A stretch of DNA of 63,812 nucleotides from Burkholderia sp. H160 (GTDB lineage: Bacteria > Pseudomonadota > Gammaproteobacteria > Burkholderiales > Burkholderiaceae). A program made the position numbers and the translations under genes. Positions within the stretch are counted from its first letter, which is position 1. Each line of letters opens with the position of its first letter. Positions 28,855-38,316 of the stretch are shown one piece after another. The stretch is taken from positions 1 through 63,812 of the forward strand of contig ABYL01000029.1 of NCBI GenBank assembly GCA_000173575.1, written 5' to 3'. The notes under the pieces were generated by a model. The model saw only the letters and a program-made list of their open reading frames with translations. It ran no database searches and was not told where the DNA came from.

Positions 28855-30072
28855 TTGGCAACCGCAGAACTCGCAGGCAAACACCTCGTCCTCGGCATGA
28901 CGGGCGGCATCGCCTGCTACAAGATCGCCGAACTCACGCGTCTGTTGACCAAGGCAGGCGCGACCGTGCAGGTCGTCATGACCGAAGCGGCCACCCAGTT
29001 CATCACCCCCATCACGATGCAGGCGCTGTCGGGCCGGCCGGTCTACACGAGTCAGTGGGACGCGCGCGTGCCGAACAACATGGCGCACATCGACCTGTCG
29101 CGCGAAGCCGATGCGATCGTGATCGCGCCCGCCTCAACCGACTTCCTCGCCAAGCTCGCCCACGGCATGGCCGACGATCTGCTCTCGACGCTGTGCATCG
29201 CGCGCGACTGCCCGCTGCTCGTCGTGCCGGCGATGAACCGGCAGATGTGGCAGAACCCCGCCACGCAACGCAACGTCGCGCAACTGCGCGCGGACGGCCT
29301 CGAAGTGCTCGGCCCCGATTCGGGCCCGCAGGCTTGCGGCGAAGTCGGCGATGGCCGCATGCTCGAAGCGGCCGCAACTTACGAGGCGATCGCGTCGTTC
29401 TTCGCGCCGAAAATCTTGTCGGGCCAGCGCGTGCTGCTGACCGCGGGCCCGACCTTCGAACCGCTCGATCCGGTGCGCGGCATCACGAATCGTTCGAGCG
29501 GGAAGATGGGCTTCGCGCTCGCGCGCGCCGCGCAGCAGGCCGGCGCCGACGTGCATCTGGTGGCCGGACCGGTCGCGTTGGAAACGCCGTGGGGCGTAGT
29601 GCGCGAGGACGTGCAGACCGCGCAGCAGATGCACGACGCGGTGATGCGCGCGGTCGCGGATGCGGACATTTTCATCGGCGTCGCGGCGGTGGCCGACTGG
29701 CGCGTCGACCACGTTAGCGATCAGAAGATCAAGAAGACCGCCGAGCGCACGCTGCCGAGCTTTTCGTTCGTCGAGAATCCGGACATCCTCGCCGCGGTCG
29801 CGAAGCTGCCAAAGCCGCCGTTCACGGTCGGCTTCGCCGCGGAGAGTGACAACCTCGAAGTCCACGGCGAGGAAAAGCGCGCGCGCAAGAACGTGCCGCT
29901 GCTGATCGGCAATCTGGGCCCGCAAACGTTCGGGCTCGACGACAACGAAGTGATCCTGTTCGAAGCAGGCGGAGCGACCAGGCTGCCACGCGCCGACAAG
30001 CAGACGCTCGCGCGCGCGTTGATCACGGAAATCGCGAAGCGTCTGCCGCCCGACCACGGTCCGATTCGCTGA
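28855..30072 (+). CDS. coaBC: phosphopantothenoylcysteine synthetase/decarboxylase CoaBC
   Basis: This 405-residue bifunctional coenzyme A enzyme has an N-terminal FMN decarboxylase (VLGMTGGIACYKIAELTRLL, VVPAMNRQMWQNP, and the active-site Cys in PQACGEVGDGRML) and a C-terminal CTP-dependent ligase (LLTAGPTFEPLDPVRGITN, SSGKMGFALA). I assign a TTG start at 28855 because GGAGG at 28844-28848 is six bases away and homology begins there; the ATG at 28810 has no such site. dut follows after an intervening oxidoreductase gene. Confidence 0.92.
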   Translation: MATAELAGKHLVLGMTGGIACYKIAELTRLLTKAGATVQVVMTEAATQFITPITMQALSGRPVYTSQWDARVPNNMAHIDLSREADAIVIAPASTDFLAKLAHGMADDLLSTLCIARDCPLLVVPAMNRQMWQNPATQRNVAQLRADGLEVLGPDSGPQACGEVGDGRMLEAAATYEAIASFFAPKILSGQRVLLTAGPTFEPLDPVRGITNRSSGKMGFALARAAQQAGADVHLVAGPVALETPWGVVREDVQTAQQMHDAVMRAVADADIFIGVAAVADWRVDHVSDQKIKKTAERTLPSFSFVENPDILAAVAKLPKPPFTVGFAAESDNLEVHGEEKRARKNVPLLIGNLGPQTFGLDDNEVILFEAGGATRLPRADKQTLARALITEIAKRLPPDHGPIR

Positions 30073-30073
30073 A

Positions 30074-30119
30074 GCAAGCAAGACGGCAACGGGCCGGCGG
30101 CCCCTGCCGTCTTGCTTGC
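30074..30119 (+). repeat. 15-bp perfect hairpin after coaBC
   Basis: GCAAGCAAGACGGCA (30074-30088) and its complement (30105-30119) flank a GC-rich 16-nt loop directly after the coaBC stop. There is no T-run, so it may stabilise the mRNA end or act with Rho. Confidence 0.75.
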
Positions 30120-30153
30120 ATAGCCAACCGGAATCATCTGGAGCACTACCGCC

Positions 30154-31170
30154 ATGACGCTACTCTCCGTGCTCGATCAAACACCGGTGATCGCCGGCCA
30201 TTCGGTGGCGGACGCGATCGCCGCTACCGTCGAACTCGCGCAGCTCGCCGACGACCTCGGCTACACGCGCTACTGGTGCGCCGAGCACCACGGCTTGCGC
30301 GGCGTGTCGAACCCCTGCCCTGAAGTGATGCTGGCGCGCCTCGGCAGCGTGACGAGGCGCATTCGGATCGGCTCGGGCGGCATCATGCTGCCGTACTACA
30401 GCCCGTTCAAGGTCGCCGAGCAGTTCATGATGCTCGAGGCGCTGTTCCCAAACCGCGTCGATCTCGGCGTCGGACGAGCGCCGGGCGGCGATATGCGCAC
30501 CGCGCAGGCGGTCGCCGCTGGCGCCTACAATCGCGGCGAGATCTTTTCGCAGCAGGTTGCCGATCTGCTCGGCCTGATGCACGGAACGCTGCCCGTCGGT
30601 CACCTCGCGCAGGGCGTGCTGCTGCAGCCGCAGATCGATACGCGCCCGCAGCTGTGGATGCTCGGCTCCAGCGAATTTGGCGGTCTGCTCGCCGCGCAGC
30701 TCGGCATCCGCTTCTCGTTCGCGCATTTCATCAACGCGCATTTTGGCAAGCAGGTCGCGCTTGCGTATCGCGAGCGTTTCCAGCCCGGCAACGAGGCAGC
30801 GCAGCCGTATCTCGCGGCCGCGGTCTTTGTGATCTGCGCGGATACCGATCAGGAAGCCGAGGACCTCGAAAAAGCCGTCGATCTGCGACGCGTGCAGATG
30901 GCATATGGCCTGAACGAACCGATTCCATCGACCGAGCAAGGCATCGCGCAGGAATATGGCGAGCGCGAACAGCTCATCGTTGATCGGGAAAAGCCGCGCA
31001 GCATCATCGGCACGCCTGAGCGCGTGACCGAGCGGCTCACGGAGATACAGCAGCAGTTCCAGGCCGACGAACTGATCGTGCTGACCGTGGCCGGCAGCTA
31101 TCGCGCGCGCCTGCGCTCCTACGAACTGCTCGCCGAGGCGTTCCAGCTCGGCTCGAACAGGACCGATTGA
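30154..31170 (+). CDS. LLM class flavin-dependent oxidoreductase (bacterial luciferase-like)
   Basis: This 338-residue TIM-barrel FMN oxidoreductase of the luciferase-like monooxygenase superfamily has the YTRYWCAEHHGLRGVSNPCP N-terminus and the DLGVGRAPGGD phosphate-binding loop. The MsnO8/YhbW subgroup is the best fit by these motifs. It probably uses reduced flavin on a small organic substrate; none is indicated. A GGAG site precedes the ATG. It is inserted between coaBC and dut, which are neighbours in many proteobacteria. Confidence 0.87.
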   Translation: MTLLSVLDQTPVIAGHSVADAIAATVELAQLADDLGYTRYWCAEHHGLRGVSNPCPEVMLARLGSVTRRIRIGSGGIMLPYYSPFKVAEQFMMLEALFPNRVDLGVGRAPGGDMRTAQAVAAGAYNRGEIFSQQVADLLGLMHGTLPVGHLAQGVLLQPQIDTRPQLWMLGSSEFGGLLAAQLGIRFSFAHFINAHFGKQVALAYRERFQPGNEAAQPYLAAAVFVICADTDQEAEDLEKAVDLRRVQMAYGLNEPIPSTEQGIAQEYGEREQLIVDREKPRSIIGTPERVTERLTEIQQQFQADELIVLTVAGSYRARLRSYELLAEAFQLGSNRTD

Positions 31171-31235
31171 TCACCCGGCTTTTACCGGTCCGCCGCCTGC
31201 CCCTCCACCAAACCCACACTCACTATTGAACCTGA

Positions 31236-31682
31236 ATGAAACTCGAACTGAAGATTCTCGACGAGCGCATGCGCGAACAGCTTCCCGCCTACGCAACGAC
31301 CGGTAGCGCCGGCCTCGACCTGCGCGCCTGCCTCGACGAACCGCTGACGCTGAATCCCGGCGAAACCGCGCTGGTGCCGACCGGACTTGCGATCCACGTC
31401 GGCGACCCCGGTTATGCGGCGCTGATTCTGCCGCGCTCGGGTCTGGGTCATAAGCATGGCATCGTGCTTGGCAATCTGGTAGGCCTGATCGATTCCGACT
31501 ATCAGGGTCAACTGATGATTTCGACGTGGAATCGCGGCGAAACGACGTTCGTGCTGAATCCGATGGAACGCCTCGCGCAACTGGTGATCGTGCCGGTCGT
31601 GCAGGCCGAGTTCAAGATCGTCGACGACTTCGAAGAAAGCTCGCGCGGCGCGGGCGGGTTTGGCAGCACCGGCAAGCATTGA
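31236..31682 (+). CDS. dut: dUTP diphosphatase
   Basis: This 148-residue trimeric dUTPase has all five motifs in short form: [29 protein letters not shown] (catalytic Asp), [10 protein letters not shown] and the C-terminal [10 protein letters not shown]-loop-like arm. It hydrolyses dUTP to dUMP and limits uracil in DNA. Convergent with clpA across a terminator. Confidence 0.97.
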   Translation: MKLELKILDERMREQLPAYATTGSAGLDLRACLDEPLTLNPGETALVPTGLAIHVGDPGYAALILPRSGLGHKHGIVLGNLVGLIDSDYQGQLMISTWNRGETTFVLNPMERLAQLVIVPVVQAEFKIVDDFEESSRGAGGFGSTGKH

Positions 31683-31748
31683 TCGATCGCTGCGATGCGG
31701 CGGCTGCGCTATTCAGCGCAAGCCGCGCCAGCGGAAAACCGGAGCGCG

Positions 31749-31782
31749 AAAAAAAACGGCGCGGGATAAAACCCGCGCCGTT
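31749..31782 (-). terminator. Rho-independent terminator of clpSA (possibly bidirectional)
   Basis: An 11-bp stem (AACGGCGCGGG with CCCGCGCCGTT). On the minus strand it runs into eight Ts (complement of 31749-31756). On the plus strand only CTGCTTTC follows, so termination of dut would be weaker. Confidence 0.9.
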
Positions 31783-31836
31783 CTGCTTTCAGTGTTCGGC
31801 CGGCCTAACACAACGCCGGTGCCGGCCTGACTGATA

Positions 31837-34134
31837 TCACTCGATTTCCACCGCCTCCGGATTCGGATTACGCGGCGCCGGATGCTCGTCGAAGGTCAGC
31901 TGCACCTTGTCGTCCGCATCGACGTCGACCGTCACCCGACCGCCGTTCATCAGCTTGCCGAACAACAGCTCGTCGGCGAGCGCGCGACGGATCGTATCCT
32001 GGATCAGGCGCTGCATTGGCCGCGCGCCCATCAGCGGATCGAAACCGTGCTTCGCCAGATGCTTGCGCAGCGCGTCGGTGAACAGCGCATCGACCTTCTT
32101 CTCGTGCAACTGATCTTCCAGCTGCATCAGGAACTTGTCGACCACGCGCATGATGATTTCCTCATCGAGCGCACGGAAGCTGATCGTCGCGTCCAGACGG
32201 TTGCGGAACTCAGGCGTGAACATCCGCTTGATGTCGACCATCTCGTCGCCCGCCTCGCGGCGGTTCGTGAAGCCGATCACCGCCTTGCCCATCGCTTCGG
32301 CGCCCGCGTTTGTCGTCATGATGATGATGACGTTGCGGAAGTCCGCCTTGCGGCCGTTGTTGTCCGTCAGCGTGCCGTGGTCCATGACCTGCAGCAGCAC
32401 GTTGAAGATGTCCGGATGCGCTTTTTCGATTTCGTCGAGCAGCAGCACGCAGTGCGGCTTCTTCGTGATCGCCTCGGTCAGCAGGCCGCCCTGGTCGAAA
32501 CCGACGTAGCCCGGCGGCGCGCCGATCAGCCGGCTCACCGCGTGACGCTCCATGTACTCGGACATGTCGAAGCGGATCAGCTCGATGCCGAGCGTGAACG
32601 CGAGCTGCTTCGCAACCTCGGTCTTACCGACGCCGGTTGGACCCGAGAACAGGAACGCGCCGATCGGCTTGTCGAGCTTGCCGAGGCCCGCGCGCGCCAT
32701 CTTGATCGCGGCCGACAGCGCGTCGATAGCCGGGTCTTGCCCGAACACGACGCTCTTCAGATCGCGGTCGAGCGTCTGCAGCTTGCTGCGATCGTCCTGC
32801 GACACGCTTTGCGCCGGCACGCGCGCGATCTTGGAGATGATTTCCTCGATCTCGTTCTTGCCGATCGTCTTCTTCTGCTTCGACTTCGGCAGAATGCGCT
32901 GCGCCGCGCCCGCTTCGTCGATCACGTCGATCGCCTTGTCCGGCAGGTGACGATCGGTGATGAAACGCGCCGACAACTCAGCCGCCGCCGACAGCGCACC
33001 CGACGAATACTTCACGCCGTGATGCTCTTCGAAACGCGACTTCAGCCCGCGCAGGATCGCGACCGTCTGCTCGACGGTCGGCTCCGTCACGTCGATCTTC
33101 TGGAAACGACGCGACAGCGCCGCGTCCTTTTCGAAGATGCCGCGATATTCGGTGAACGTCGTCGCGCCGATGCACTTCAGCGTGCCCGACGAGAGCGCCG
33201 GCTTCAGCAGGTTCGACGCATCCAGCGTGCCGCCCGATGCGGCGCCCGCGCCGATCAGCGTATGGATTTCGTCGATGAAGAGAATGGCGTGCGGACGCTC
33301 CTTCAGTTCCTTCAGCACGGTCTTCAGGCGCTGCTCGAAGTCGCCGCGATACTTGGTGCCCGCGAGCAACGCGCCCATGTCGAGCGAATACACCTGGGCA
33401 TCCGCGAGGATATCCGGTACTTCGCCGCGCGTGATGCGCCATGCGAGCCCTTCGGCGATCGCGGTCTTGCCGACGCCGGCCTCACCGACCAGCAGCGGAT
33501 TGTTCTTGCGCCGGCGGCACAGCACCTGCACCACGCGCTCGACTTCCGACTCGCGTCCGATCAGCGGATCGATGCGGCCGTCCTTCGCCATCTGGTTCAG
33601 GTTCTGTGTGAACTGGGCAAGCGGCGTTTCCTTCTGCGCGGCGGCTTCGTCGGACTCGGCATTCGCGTCGCTCGCTTTCGCGGCGTCCGAACTGCTCGTC
33701 TTGGCGATGCCGTGCGAGATGAAATTGACCACGTCCAGACGCGTGACGCCCTGCTGCTGCAGGTAGTACACCGCATGCGAATCCTTCTCGCCGAAGATCG
33801 CGACGAGCACGTTCGCGCCAGTCACTTCCTTCTTGCCATTCGAGGTGGACTGCACATGCATGATCGCGCGCTGGATCACACGCTGGAAACCGAGCGTGGG
33901 CTGCGTGTCGACGTCGTCCGTGCCCGGCACGGTCGGCGTGTTGTCATGAATGAAGTTGCGCAGGTTCTGGCGCAGATCCTCGATATTGGCCGCGCATGCG
34001 CGCAGTACCTCTGCCGCCGTCGGGTTATCCAACAGCGCGAGCAAGAGATGTTCGACCGTTATGAACTCGTGCCGTGCCTGGCGCGCTTCCATGAACGCCA
34101 TATGCAGGCTGACTTCCAGTTCCTGGGCAATCAT
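31837..34134 (-). CDS. clpA: ATP-dependent Clp protease ATP-binding subunit ClpA
   Basis: This 765-residue double-AAA+ unfoldase has a Clp N-domain (residues 1-140, [10 protein letters not shown]). AAA-1 has Walker [10 protein letters not shown], and AAA-2 has [15 protein letters not shown] with [12 protein letters not shown]. No long middle domain of ClpB type is present. The start [12 protein letters not shown] overlaps the clpS stop as ATGA. It delivers substrates, including N-degrons via ClpS, to ClpP. The C-terminus ends in an acidic tail. Confidence 0.96.
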   Translation of the reverse strand: MIAQELEVSLHMAFMEARQARHEFITVEHLLLALLDNPTAAEVLRACAANIEDLRQNLRNFIHDNTPTVPGTDDVDTQPTLGFQRVIQRAIMHVQSTSNGKKEVTGANVLVAIFGEKDSHAVYYLQQQGVTRLDVVNFISHGIAKTSSSDAAKASDANAESDEAAAQKETPLAQFTQNLNQMAKDGRIDPLIGRESEVERVVQVLCRRRKNNPLLVGEAGVGKTAIAEGLAWRITRGEVPDILADAQVYSLDMGALLAGTKYRGDFEQRLKTVLKELKERPHAILFIDEIHTLIGAGAASGGTLDASNLLKPALSSGTLKCIGATTFTEYRGIFEKDAALSRRFQKIDVTEPTVEQTVAILRGLKSRFEEHHGVKYSSGALSAAAELSARFITDRHLPDKAIDVIDEAGAAQRILPKSKQKKTIGKNEIEEIISKIARVPAQSVSQDDRSKLQTLDRDLKSVVFGQDPAIDALSAAIKMARAGLGKLDKPIGAFLFSGPTGVGKTEVAKQLAFTLGIELIRFDMSEYMERHAVSRLIGAPPGYVGFDQGGLLTEAITKKPHCVLLLDEIEKAHPDIFNVLLQVMDHGTLTDNNGRKADFRNVIIIMTTNAGAEAMGKAVIGFTNRREAGDEMVDIKRMFTPEFRNRLDATISFRALDEEIIMRVVDKFLMQLEDQLHEKKVDALFTDALRKHLAKHGFDPLMGARPMQRLIQDTIRRALADELLFGKLMNGGRVTVDVDADDKVQLTFDEHPAPRNPNPEAVEIE

Positions 34135-34445
34135 GCTTCCTCCATCACACACTGCAGCGGATGCCCGGCCTGCCGTGCGTGGGTAACGACTTGCTCGACT
34201 TTGGTCGACGCGATGTCCCGCGTATAGACCCCACAAACTCCCCTGCCCTCGCGATGCACCTTCAACATGACCTGCGTTGCGGTTTCACGATCCTTATTGA
34301 AATATTCCTGCACGATCATCACGACAAATTCCATCGGCGTGAAGTCGTCATTCAGCAGCACCACCTTGTACATGGACGGCGGCTTGAGTTTCTGCTCCTG
34401 CCGCTCCAGTACGGTGCCGTCCTGCTTGTCCGGGATAATCGCCAT
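34131..34445 (-). CDS. clpS: ATP-dependent Clp protease adaptor ClpS
   Basis: This 104-residue adaptor for N-end-rule substrates has [20 protein letters not shown], which forms the hydrophobic N-degron pocket (Asn-Asp-Asp and Met), and [16 protein letters not shown] with the conserved His. The first 25 residues are the flexible arm that enters ClpA. Translationally coupled to clpA. Confidence 0.96.
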   Translation of the reverse strand: MAIIPDKQDGTVLERQEQKLKPPSMYKVVLLNDDFTPMEFVVMIVQEYFNKDRETATQVMLKVHREGRGVCGVYTRDIASTKVEQVVTHARQAGHPLQCVMEEA

Positions 34446-34835
34446 ACACCCATTCTAAACAACTAGGACAGGCCCGCAATCCTGTCTAAACACGGCCGCC
34501 CGGCCGATGCGCCCGTTCGCTGCCGCCCGGCCGGTCACGAAGTTGTCATGATTTGCCCTGGCATCCGCGTTTTCGACGGGCCGATTGCGGTGCCGGCCCC
34601 CATCCTGTCACGCGCAGTGCGTGCTGCACCGCGGTCGGATCGAGTATCGCACAACCTGCCGGTACTGGCTGGGAACGCTCGCCGCGCTGGGCGTCGGCGC
34701 CGCGGGCACAGTCAGCATGTGCGTCGATTATGCGACTTTTCAAGCCCTGCCGCTTGCGCCAGCGCACATAACGGAAGCGGGAAAAACCCTGGAAATGGCC
34801 TGATTGCAACGCGACAACGACGTCTCAAAATTTTC
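34446..34835. other. gene-free divergent region between clpS and the cold-shock gene
   Basis: About 390 bp without a supportable gene. Short frames such as 34585-34803 are open but have no ribosome site or recognisable homology. It must contain the clpS promoter, which I could not pinpoint. Confidence 0.5.
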
Positions 34836-34864
34836 TTGACACTCGAATAAAGAGCCCCAACAAT
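34836..34864 (+). promoter_or_regulatory. sigma-70 promoter of the cold-shock gene
   Basis: TTGACA (34836-34841), a 17-bp spacer and AACAAT (34859-34864). It predicts an untranslated leader of about 130 nt before the ATG at 35003, typical of cold-shock genes whose leader controls translation. Confidence 0.65.
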
Positions 34865-35002
34865 CAAGCTGGCACTTTTTTCACTGAGCCATAATTTCGA
34901 AAAAATGCCGAAGGTGAGCTTGTGAGGAGGGAGCGGCTGCCTCGTGCGGTCGTGGCTTTTCGAGGGCTCGTGGTAGTGACATGAGTTACAGGGGAAGTTG
35001 GA

Positions 35003-35209
35003 ATGGCAACTGGTACGGTCAAATGGTTTAACGACGCGAAGGGTTTCGGATTCATCACGCCTGATGAGGGTGGCGAGGATCTGTTTGCACACTTCTCGGC
35101 CATCCAGATGAATGGCTTCAAGACGCTGAAGGAAGGTCAGAAGGTCACCTTCGAGGTTGTGCAAGGCCCCAAAGGCAAACAGGCATCGAACATCCAGGCA
35201 CCCGCCTAA
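35003..35209 (+). CDS. cold-shock domain protein (CspA/CspD family)
   Basis: This 68-residue OB-fold protein has the RNP motifs KGFGFITP and DLFAHFSAI, and starts [17 protein letters not shown]. It binds single-stranded nucleic acid and melts RNA structure. Its place divergent from clpSA is that of cspD in E. coli, so it may be a stationary-phase type, but the sequence is generic for Csp. The GGGGAAGTTGGA site lies before the ATG. Confidence 0.93.
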   Translation: MATGTVKWFNDAKGFGFITPDEGGEDLFAHFSAIQMNGFKTLKEGQKVTFEVVQGPKGKQASNIQAPA

Positions 35210-35232
35210 GGTGTTCGTTACCCGTCCTTTTT

Positions 35233-35263
35233 GAAACCCGGCTTCGCGCCGGGTTTCTTTTTT
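35233..35263 (+). terminator. Rho-independent terminator of the cold-shock gene
   Basis: A 10-bp stem (GAAACCCGGC with GCCGGGTTTC), a TTCGC loop and six Ts, 24 bp after the stop. Confidence 0.93.
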
Positions 35264-35326
35264 GCGGCGGCTTTCTTTTGCGGCGGATTTTCCGCCCAGA
35301 AAGCCGCGCGAAAACTCAGGGTAAAT

Positions 35327-35361
35327 AAATACCCCGGCCGTCTGCGGGCATCGGGGTATTT
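35327..35361 (-). terminator. Rho-independent terminator of icd
   Basis: A 10-bp stem (AAATACCCCG with CGGGGTATTT). On the minus strand ATTTA follows. It lies 31 bp beyond the icd stop. Confidence 0.7.
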
Positions 35362-35391
35362 ATGCGATTTGAATAATCCCAGCGCAATCGA

Positions 35392-36648
35392 TTACATATT
35401 TTCGATCATCACTTGTCCAAACGCTGAGCACGACACCTGGGTCGCGCCTTCCATCAGGCGGGCAAAATCGTAAGTGACGCGCTTTTGCAGGATCGACTTT
35501 TCCATCGAACTGATAATCAGATCCGCCGCCTCGAACCAGCCCAGGTGGCGCAACATCATTTCCGCCGAGAGAATTTCCGAGCCCGGATTCACGTAGTCCT
35601 TGCCCGCGTATTTCGGCGCCGTGCCGTGCGTCGCTTCGAACATCGCGACCGAATCCGACAGATTCGCGCCCGGCGCGATGCCGATTCCGCCGACCTGCGC
35701 GGCGAGTGCGTCCGAAATGTAGTCGCCGTTCAGGTTCAGCGTGGCGATCACATCGTATTCGGCCGGGCGCAGCAGGATCTGTTGCAGGAACGCGTCGGCG
35801 ATCACGTCCTTCACGACGACGTCGCCGCCCGTCTTCGGATTCCTGACTTTCATCCACGGACCGCCGTCGATCAACTGCGCGTCGAACTCCTTCTGCGCGA
35901 GCGCGTAACCGTAGTCGCGGAACGCGCCTTCGGTGTACTTCATGATGTTGCCCTTGTGCACCAGCGTAACCGAGCGGCGTTCGTTATCGATCGCATACTG
36001 GATCGCCTTGCGCACCAGACGCTCGGTACCTTCGCGCGACACCGGCTTGATGCCGATGCCCGACGAATCCGGAAAGCGGATCTTCTTCACGCCCATTTCT
36101 TCGCGCAGGAACCTGATGACCTTCTTCGCCTGCTCGGATTCGGCCGGCCATTCGATGCCCGCGTAGATGTCTTCCGAGTTCTCACGGAAGATCACCATGT
36201 TGGTCTTCTCGGGCTCGCGCACCGGCGAGGGCACGCCCTTGAAATACTGCACCGGACGCAGGCACACATAGAGGTCCAGCTCCTGGCGCAATGCGACGTT
36301 CAACGAGCGGATGCCACCGCCGACCGGCGTGGTGAGCGGCCCCTTGATCGACACGATGTATTCCTTGACCGCCTGCAGCGTTTCGTCCGGCAGCCACACG
36401 TCGGGGCCGTAGACCCTGGTCGCCTTCTCGCCCGCGTAGATTTCCATCCAGTGGATTTTCTTCTTGCCGCCGTACGCCTTTTCGACCGCCGCATCCACGA
36501 CCTTGAGCATGACCGGCGTGATGTCCAGACCGGTGCCGTCGCCTTCGATATACGGAATGACCGGCTCGTCGGACACGTTGAGCGAGAAGTCGGCGTTGAC
36601 GGTGATCTTGTCGCCACCGGTCGGAACCTTGATGTGCTGATACGGCAT
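35392..36648 (-). CDS. icd: NADP-dependent isocitrate dehydrogenase
   Basis: This 418-residue homodimeric enzyme of the TCA cycle contains [20 protein letters not shown], including the Ser (E. coli Ser113) that AceK phosphorylates, so phosphoregulation is plausible. [20 protein letters not shown] is the metal/isocitrate site, and [20 protein letters not shown] is the coenzyme loop, with the Lys and Tyr preferred for NADP. The start [12 protein letters not shown] at 36648 matches homologues. Divergent from rluE. Confidence 0.96.
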   Translation of the reverse strand: MPYQHIKVPTGGDKITVNADFSLNVSDEPVIPYIEGDGTGLDITPVMLKVVDAAVEKAYGGKKKIHWMEIYAGEKATRVYGPDVWLPDETLQAVKEYIVSIKGPLTTPVGGGIRSLNVALRQELDLYVCLRPVQYFKGVPSPVREPEKTNMVIFRENSEDIYAGIEWPAESEQAKKVIRFLREEMGVKKIRFPDSSGIGIKPVSREGTERLVRKAIQYAIDNERRSVTLVHKGNIMKYTEGAFRDYGYALAQKEFDAQLIDGGPWMKVRNPKTGGDVVVKDVIADAFLQQILLRPAEYDVIATLNLNGDYISDALAAQVGGIGIAPGANLSDSVAMFEATHGTAPKYAGKDYVNPGSEILSAEMMLRHLGWFEAADLIISSMEKSILQKRVTYDFARLMEGATQVSCSAFGQVMIENM

Positions 36649-36910
36649 GATCGGACTCCAGTGAAAACGGTGCAAAAGCTGATGGGAGACTGCGAAAACG
36701 ACGCCCTCGCCGCGCAATGCCGAACCTCCGCGAGCGGCCTGGCGGCTATTTTAGCCCACGCCTCGCACGCGACACGGCCGCCCCCGGCTCCGGGTTTTGC
36801 AACATGGCCAGCGTTTCCGGCGTGCCGCGCTCCTCTATAAGATACGAGAATCGGCATACCGATTTATGCATTATCATCGCGCCGTCATCGCCCTGCCGTA
36901 TCACTCCTGT

Positions 36911-37480
36911 ATGAGTCTTCTCGCCCTCAACAAGCCGTTCGGCACCATCTGTCAATTTTCGCCGCACGAGACGCGTGCGTCGCTCGCCGACTGGGTCAAG
37001 GTGCCCGGCGTCTATCCGGCCGGCCGGCTCGACTCCGATAGCGAAGGACTGGTGCTGCTCACCGACGACGGCGCCCTCCAGGCGCGTATCGCCGAGCCGC
37101 GTCACAAGCTCGTCAAACGCTACTGGGCGCAGGTCGAGGGCGCGGTCGACGACGCCGCGTTGAAAAAGCTCGCGCGCGGCGTCGATCTCGGCGACTATGT
37201 GACACGCCCCTGCCAGGCGACCTATGTCGAACCGGACAGCTCGCTGTGGGCGCGTACGCCGCCGATCCGCTATCGTGCAGCGATTCCCACTACTTGGATC
37301 GAGCTGTCGATCACCGAAGGCAAGAACCGTCAGGTGCGTCGCATGACCGCAGCGGTCGGTTTTCCGACGCTGCGTCTGGTGCGCGTCGGCGTCGGCGCAC
37401 TTGACATTTTTTCACTCGGACTGCAGCCCGGAGAGAGCATCGAGTTGCGAGCGAACGCGCCATGGGATGGCGTCGCATGA
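36911..37480 (+). CDS. rluE: 23S rRNA pseudouridine synthase, RluE type
   Basis: This 189-residue RsuA-family pseudouridine synthase lacks an S4 domain, like RluE. The catalytic motif is AGRLDSDSEGLVLLT, and EGKNRQVRRMTAAVG is the second family motif. RluE modifies U2457 of 23S rRNA. The start MSLLALNKPFG at 36911 is where homology begins; the upstream open frame has no support. The adjacency to icd is the same as in E. coli, which supports RluE. Confidence 0.9.
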   Translation: MSLLALNKPFGTICQFSPHETRASLADWVKVPGVYPAGRLDSDSEGLVLLTDDGALQARIAEPRHKLVKRYWAQVEGAVDDAALKKLARGVDLGDYVTRPCQATYVEPDSSLWARTPPIRYRAAIPTTWIELSITEGKNRQVRRMTAAVGFPTLRLVRVGVGALDIFSLGLQPGESIELRANAPWDGVA

Positions 37481-37632
37481 CCACTCTGTCCACTATTTGA
37501 AGATTATTTTGCCAGGTCGCAGCATTGGTCGCGCACATCACGCACGAGCGAATAGACCTTCACGTGATCACTCCATGCACGTTTCACAGTCGTGACAATC
37601 TACGCTAACCCGTTGTAGCGACAAGCAAATTA

Positions 37633-37666
37633 ATGCGTGAAACACAGGCACGAAATGCGTGAAACA
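37633..37666. repeat. direct repeats ATGCGTGAAACA, 22 bp apart
   Basis: Copies at 37633-37644 and 37655-37666 are identical and in phase (22 bp, about two helical turns). GTTTCAC at 37581-37587 is an inverted half-site. They resemble a tandem protein-binding site. Confidence 0.6.
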
Positions 37667-37866
37667 ACCTGACTTGCGCGAGCCTCGGCGATGCCGTTTC
37701 GTCGCATGTCATTTCGCTAAAAATTTCCGCGCAAGTCGCGTCAACCGCCGTACAACTGAACGCGTTATTCGACGCAGATGCCGCCGAAGCTATCCGGCAT
37801 TCAGCCTTAAAGACCTTTGCATAAGCCGTTTTGCGCGGCAAGTACGAAAGTCCGAACGCTAGCAGA

Positions 37867-37890
37867 CGCATCGAAAATTTGTTCGATGCG
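37867..37890. repeat. 9-bp inverted repeat upstream of the 62-aa gene
   Basis: CGCATCGAA (37867-37875) and TTCGATGCG (37882-37890) around a 6-nt AT-rich loop, with no T-run. It could be an operator or an mRNA leader hairpin. Confidence 0.6.
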
Positions 37891-37983
37891 GCTGTCAACC
37901 GAAAGGTGGATGGCACGTTTACCGACATGACTCTACATAAGCCGGGTCATTTGGTTAATTAACTCAAGCTGAGGATTCACAAA

Positions 37984-38172
37984 ATGAACAAACTGATCGC
38001 CGCTCTGGTCGCTGGCCTCTTCGCAACGGCAGCATTCGCACAAGCATCGGCACCGGAAGCAGCTTCGGCAGCCCCGGCAGCAGCTTCGGCAAAGAAGACC
38101 ACCAAGCACGCTCACAAGAAGTCGCACAAGAAGGCAGCAGCTGCTGCTGCAGCTTCGGCAGCTTCGGAGTAA
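37984..38172 (+). CDS. small exported Ala/Lys/His-rich protein
   Basis: This 62-residue protein has a clear Sec signal (MNKLIAALVAGLFATAAFAQ, with AFA-Q cleavage). The mature part of about 43 residues is mostly Ala, Ser, Lys and His: an Ala/Ser stretch, then KKTTKHAHKKSHKK, then poly-Ala. It should be unstructured and strongly basic in the middle. No family function is known to me; metal or polyanion binding is possible from composition only. A strong terminator follows, so it is monocistronic. Confidence 0.8.
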   Translation: MNKLIAALVAGLFATAAFAQASAPEAASAAPAAASAKKTTKHAHKKSHKKAAAAAAASAASE

Positions 38173-38228
38173 GTTGCTTGTAAAAACGCAGTAAAGAACT
38201 AGCTTCATTGCCGTTCTTACGGCGTTGT

Positions 38229-38261
38229 AAGGCAGATCACCGCAAGGCGATCTGCCTTTTT
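38229..38261 (+). terminator. Rho-independent terminator after the 62-aa gene
   Basis: A 10-bp stem (AAGGCAGATC with GATCTGCCTT), a 10-nt loop and a T-run. Confidence 0.9.
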
Positions 38262-38316
38262 GTTTTTGACGCGCTCGCGTAACATGCGCGGGTTAATTTC
38301 AGCAAGGAGTCTTGCC

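Larger units (their letters stand above)
37481..37983. other. gene-free 503-bp stretch with repeats
   Basis: No convincing gene. It contains two copies of ATGCGTGAAACA, an inverted GTTTCAC half-site and a 9-bp dyad, described separately. GC content falls below the neighbouring genes, as expected for a regulatory or transcribed leader region before the small gene at 37984. Confidence 0.5.

Noticed and set aside
34585-34803. A 72-residue frame upstream of the cold-shock gene with one hydrophobic stretch
   Set aside because: No ribosome site, Cys-rich odd N-terminus, no recognised homology; it overlaps the presumed clpS control region.
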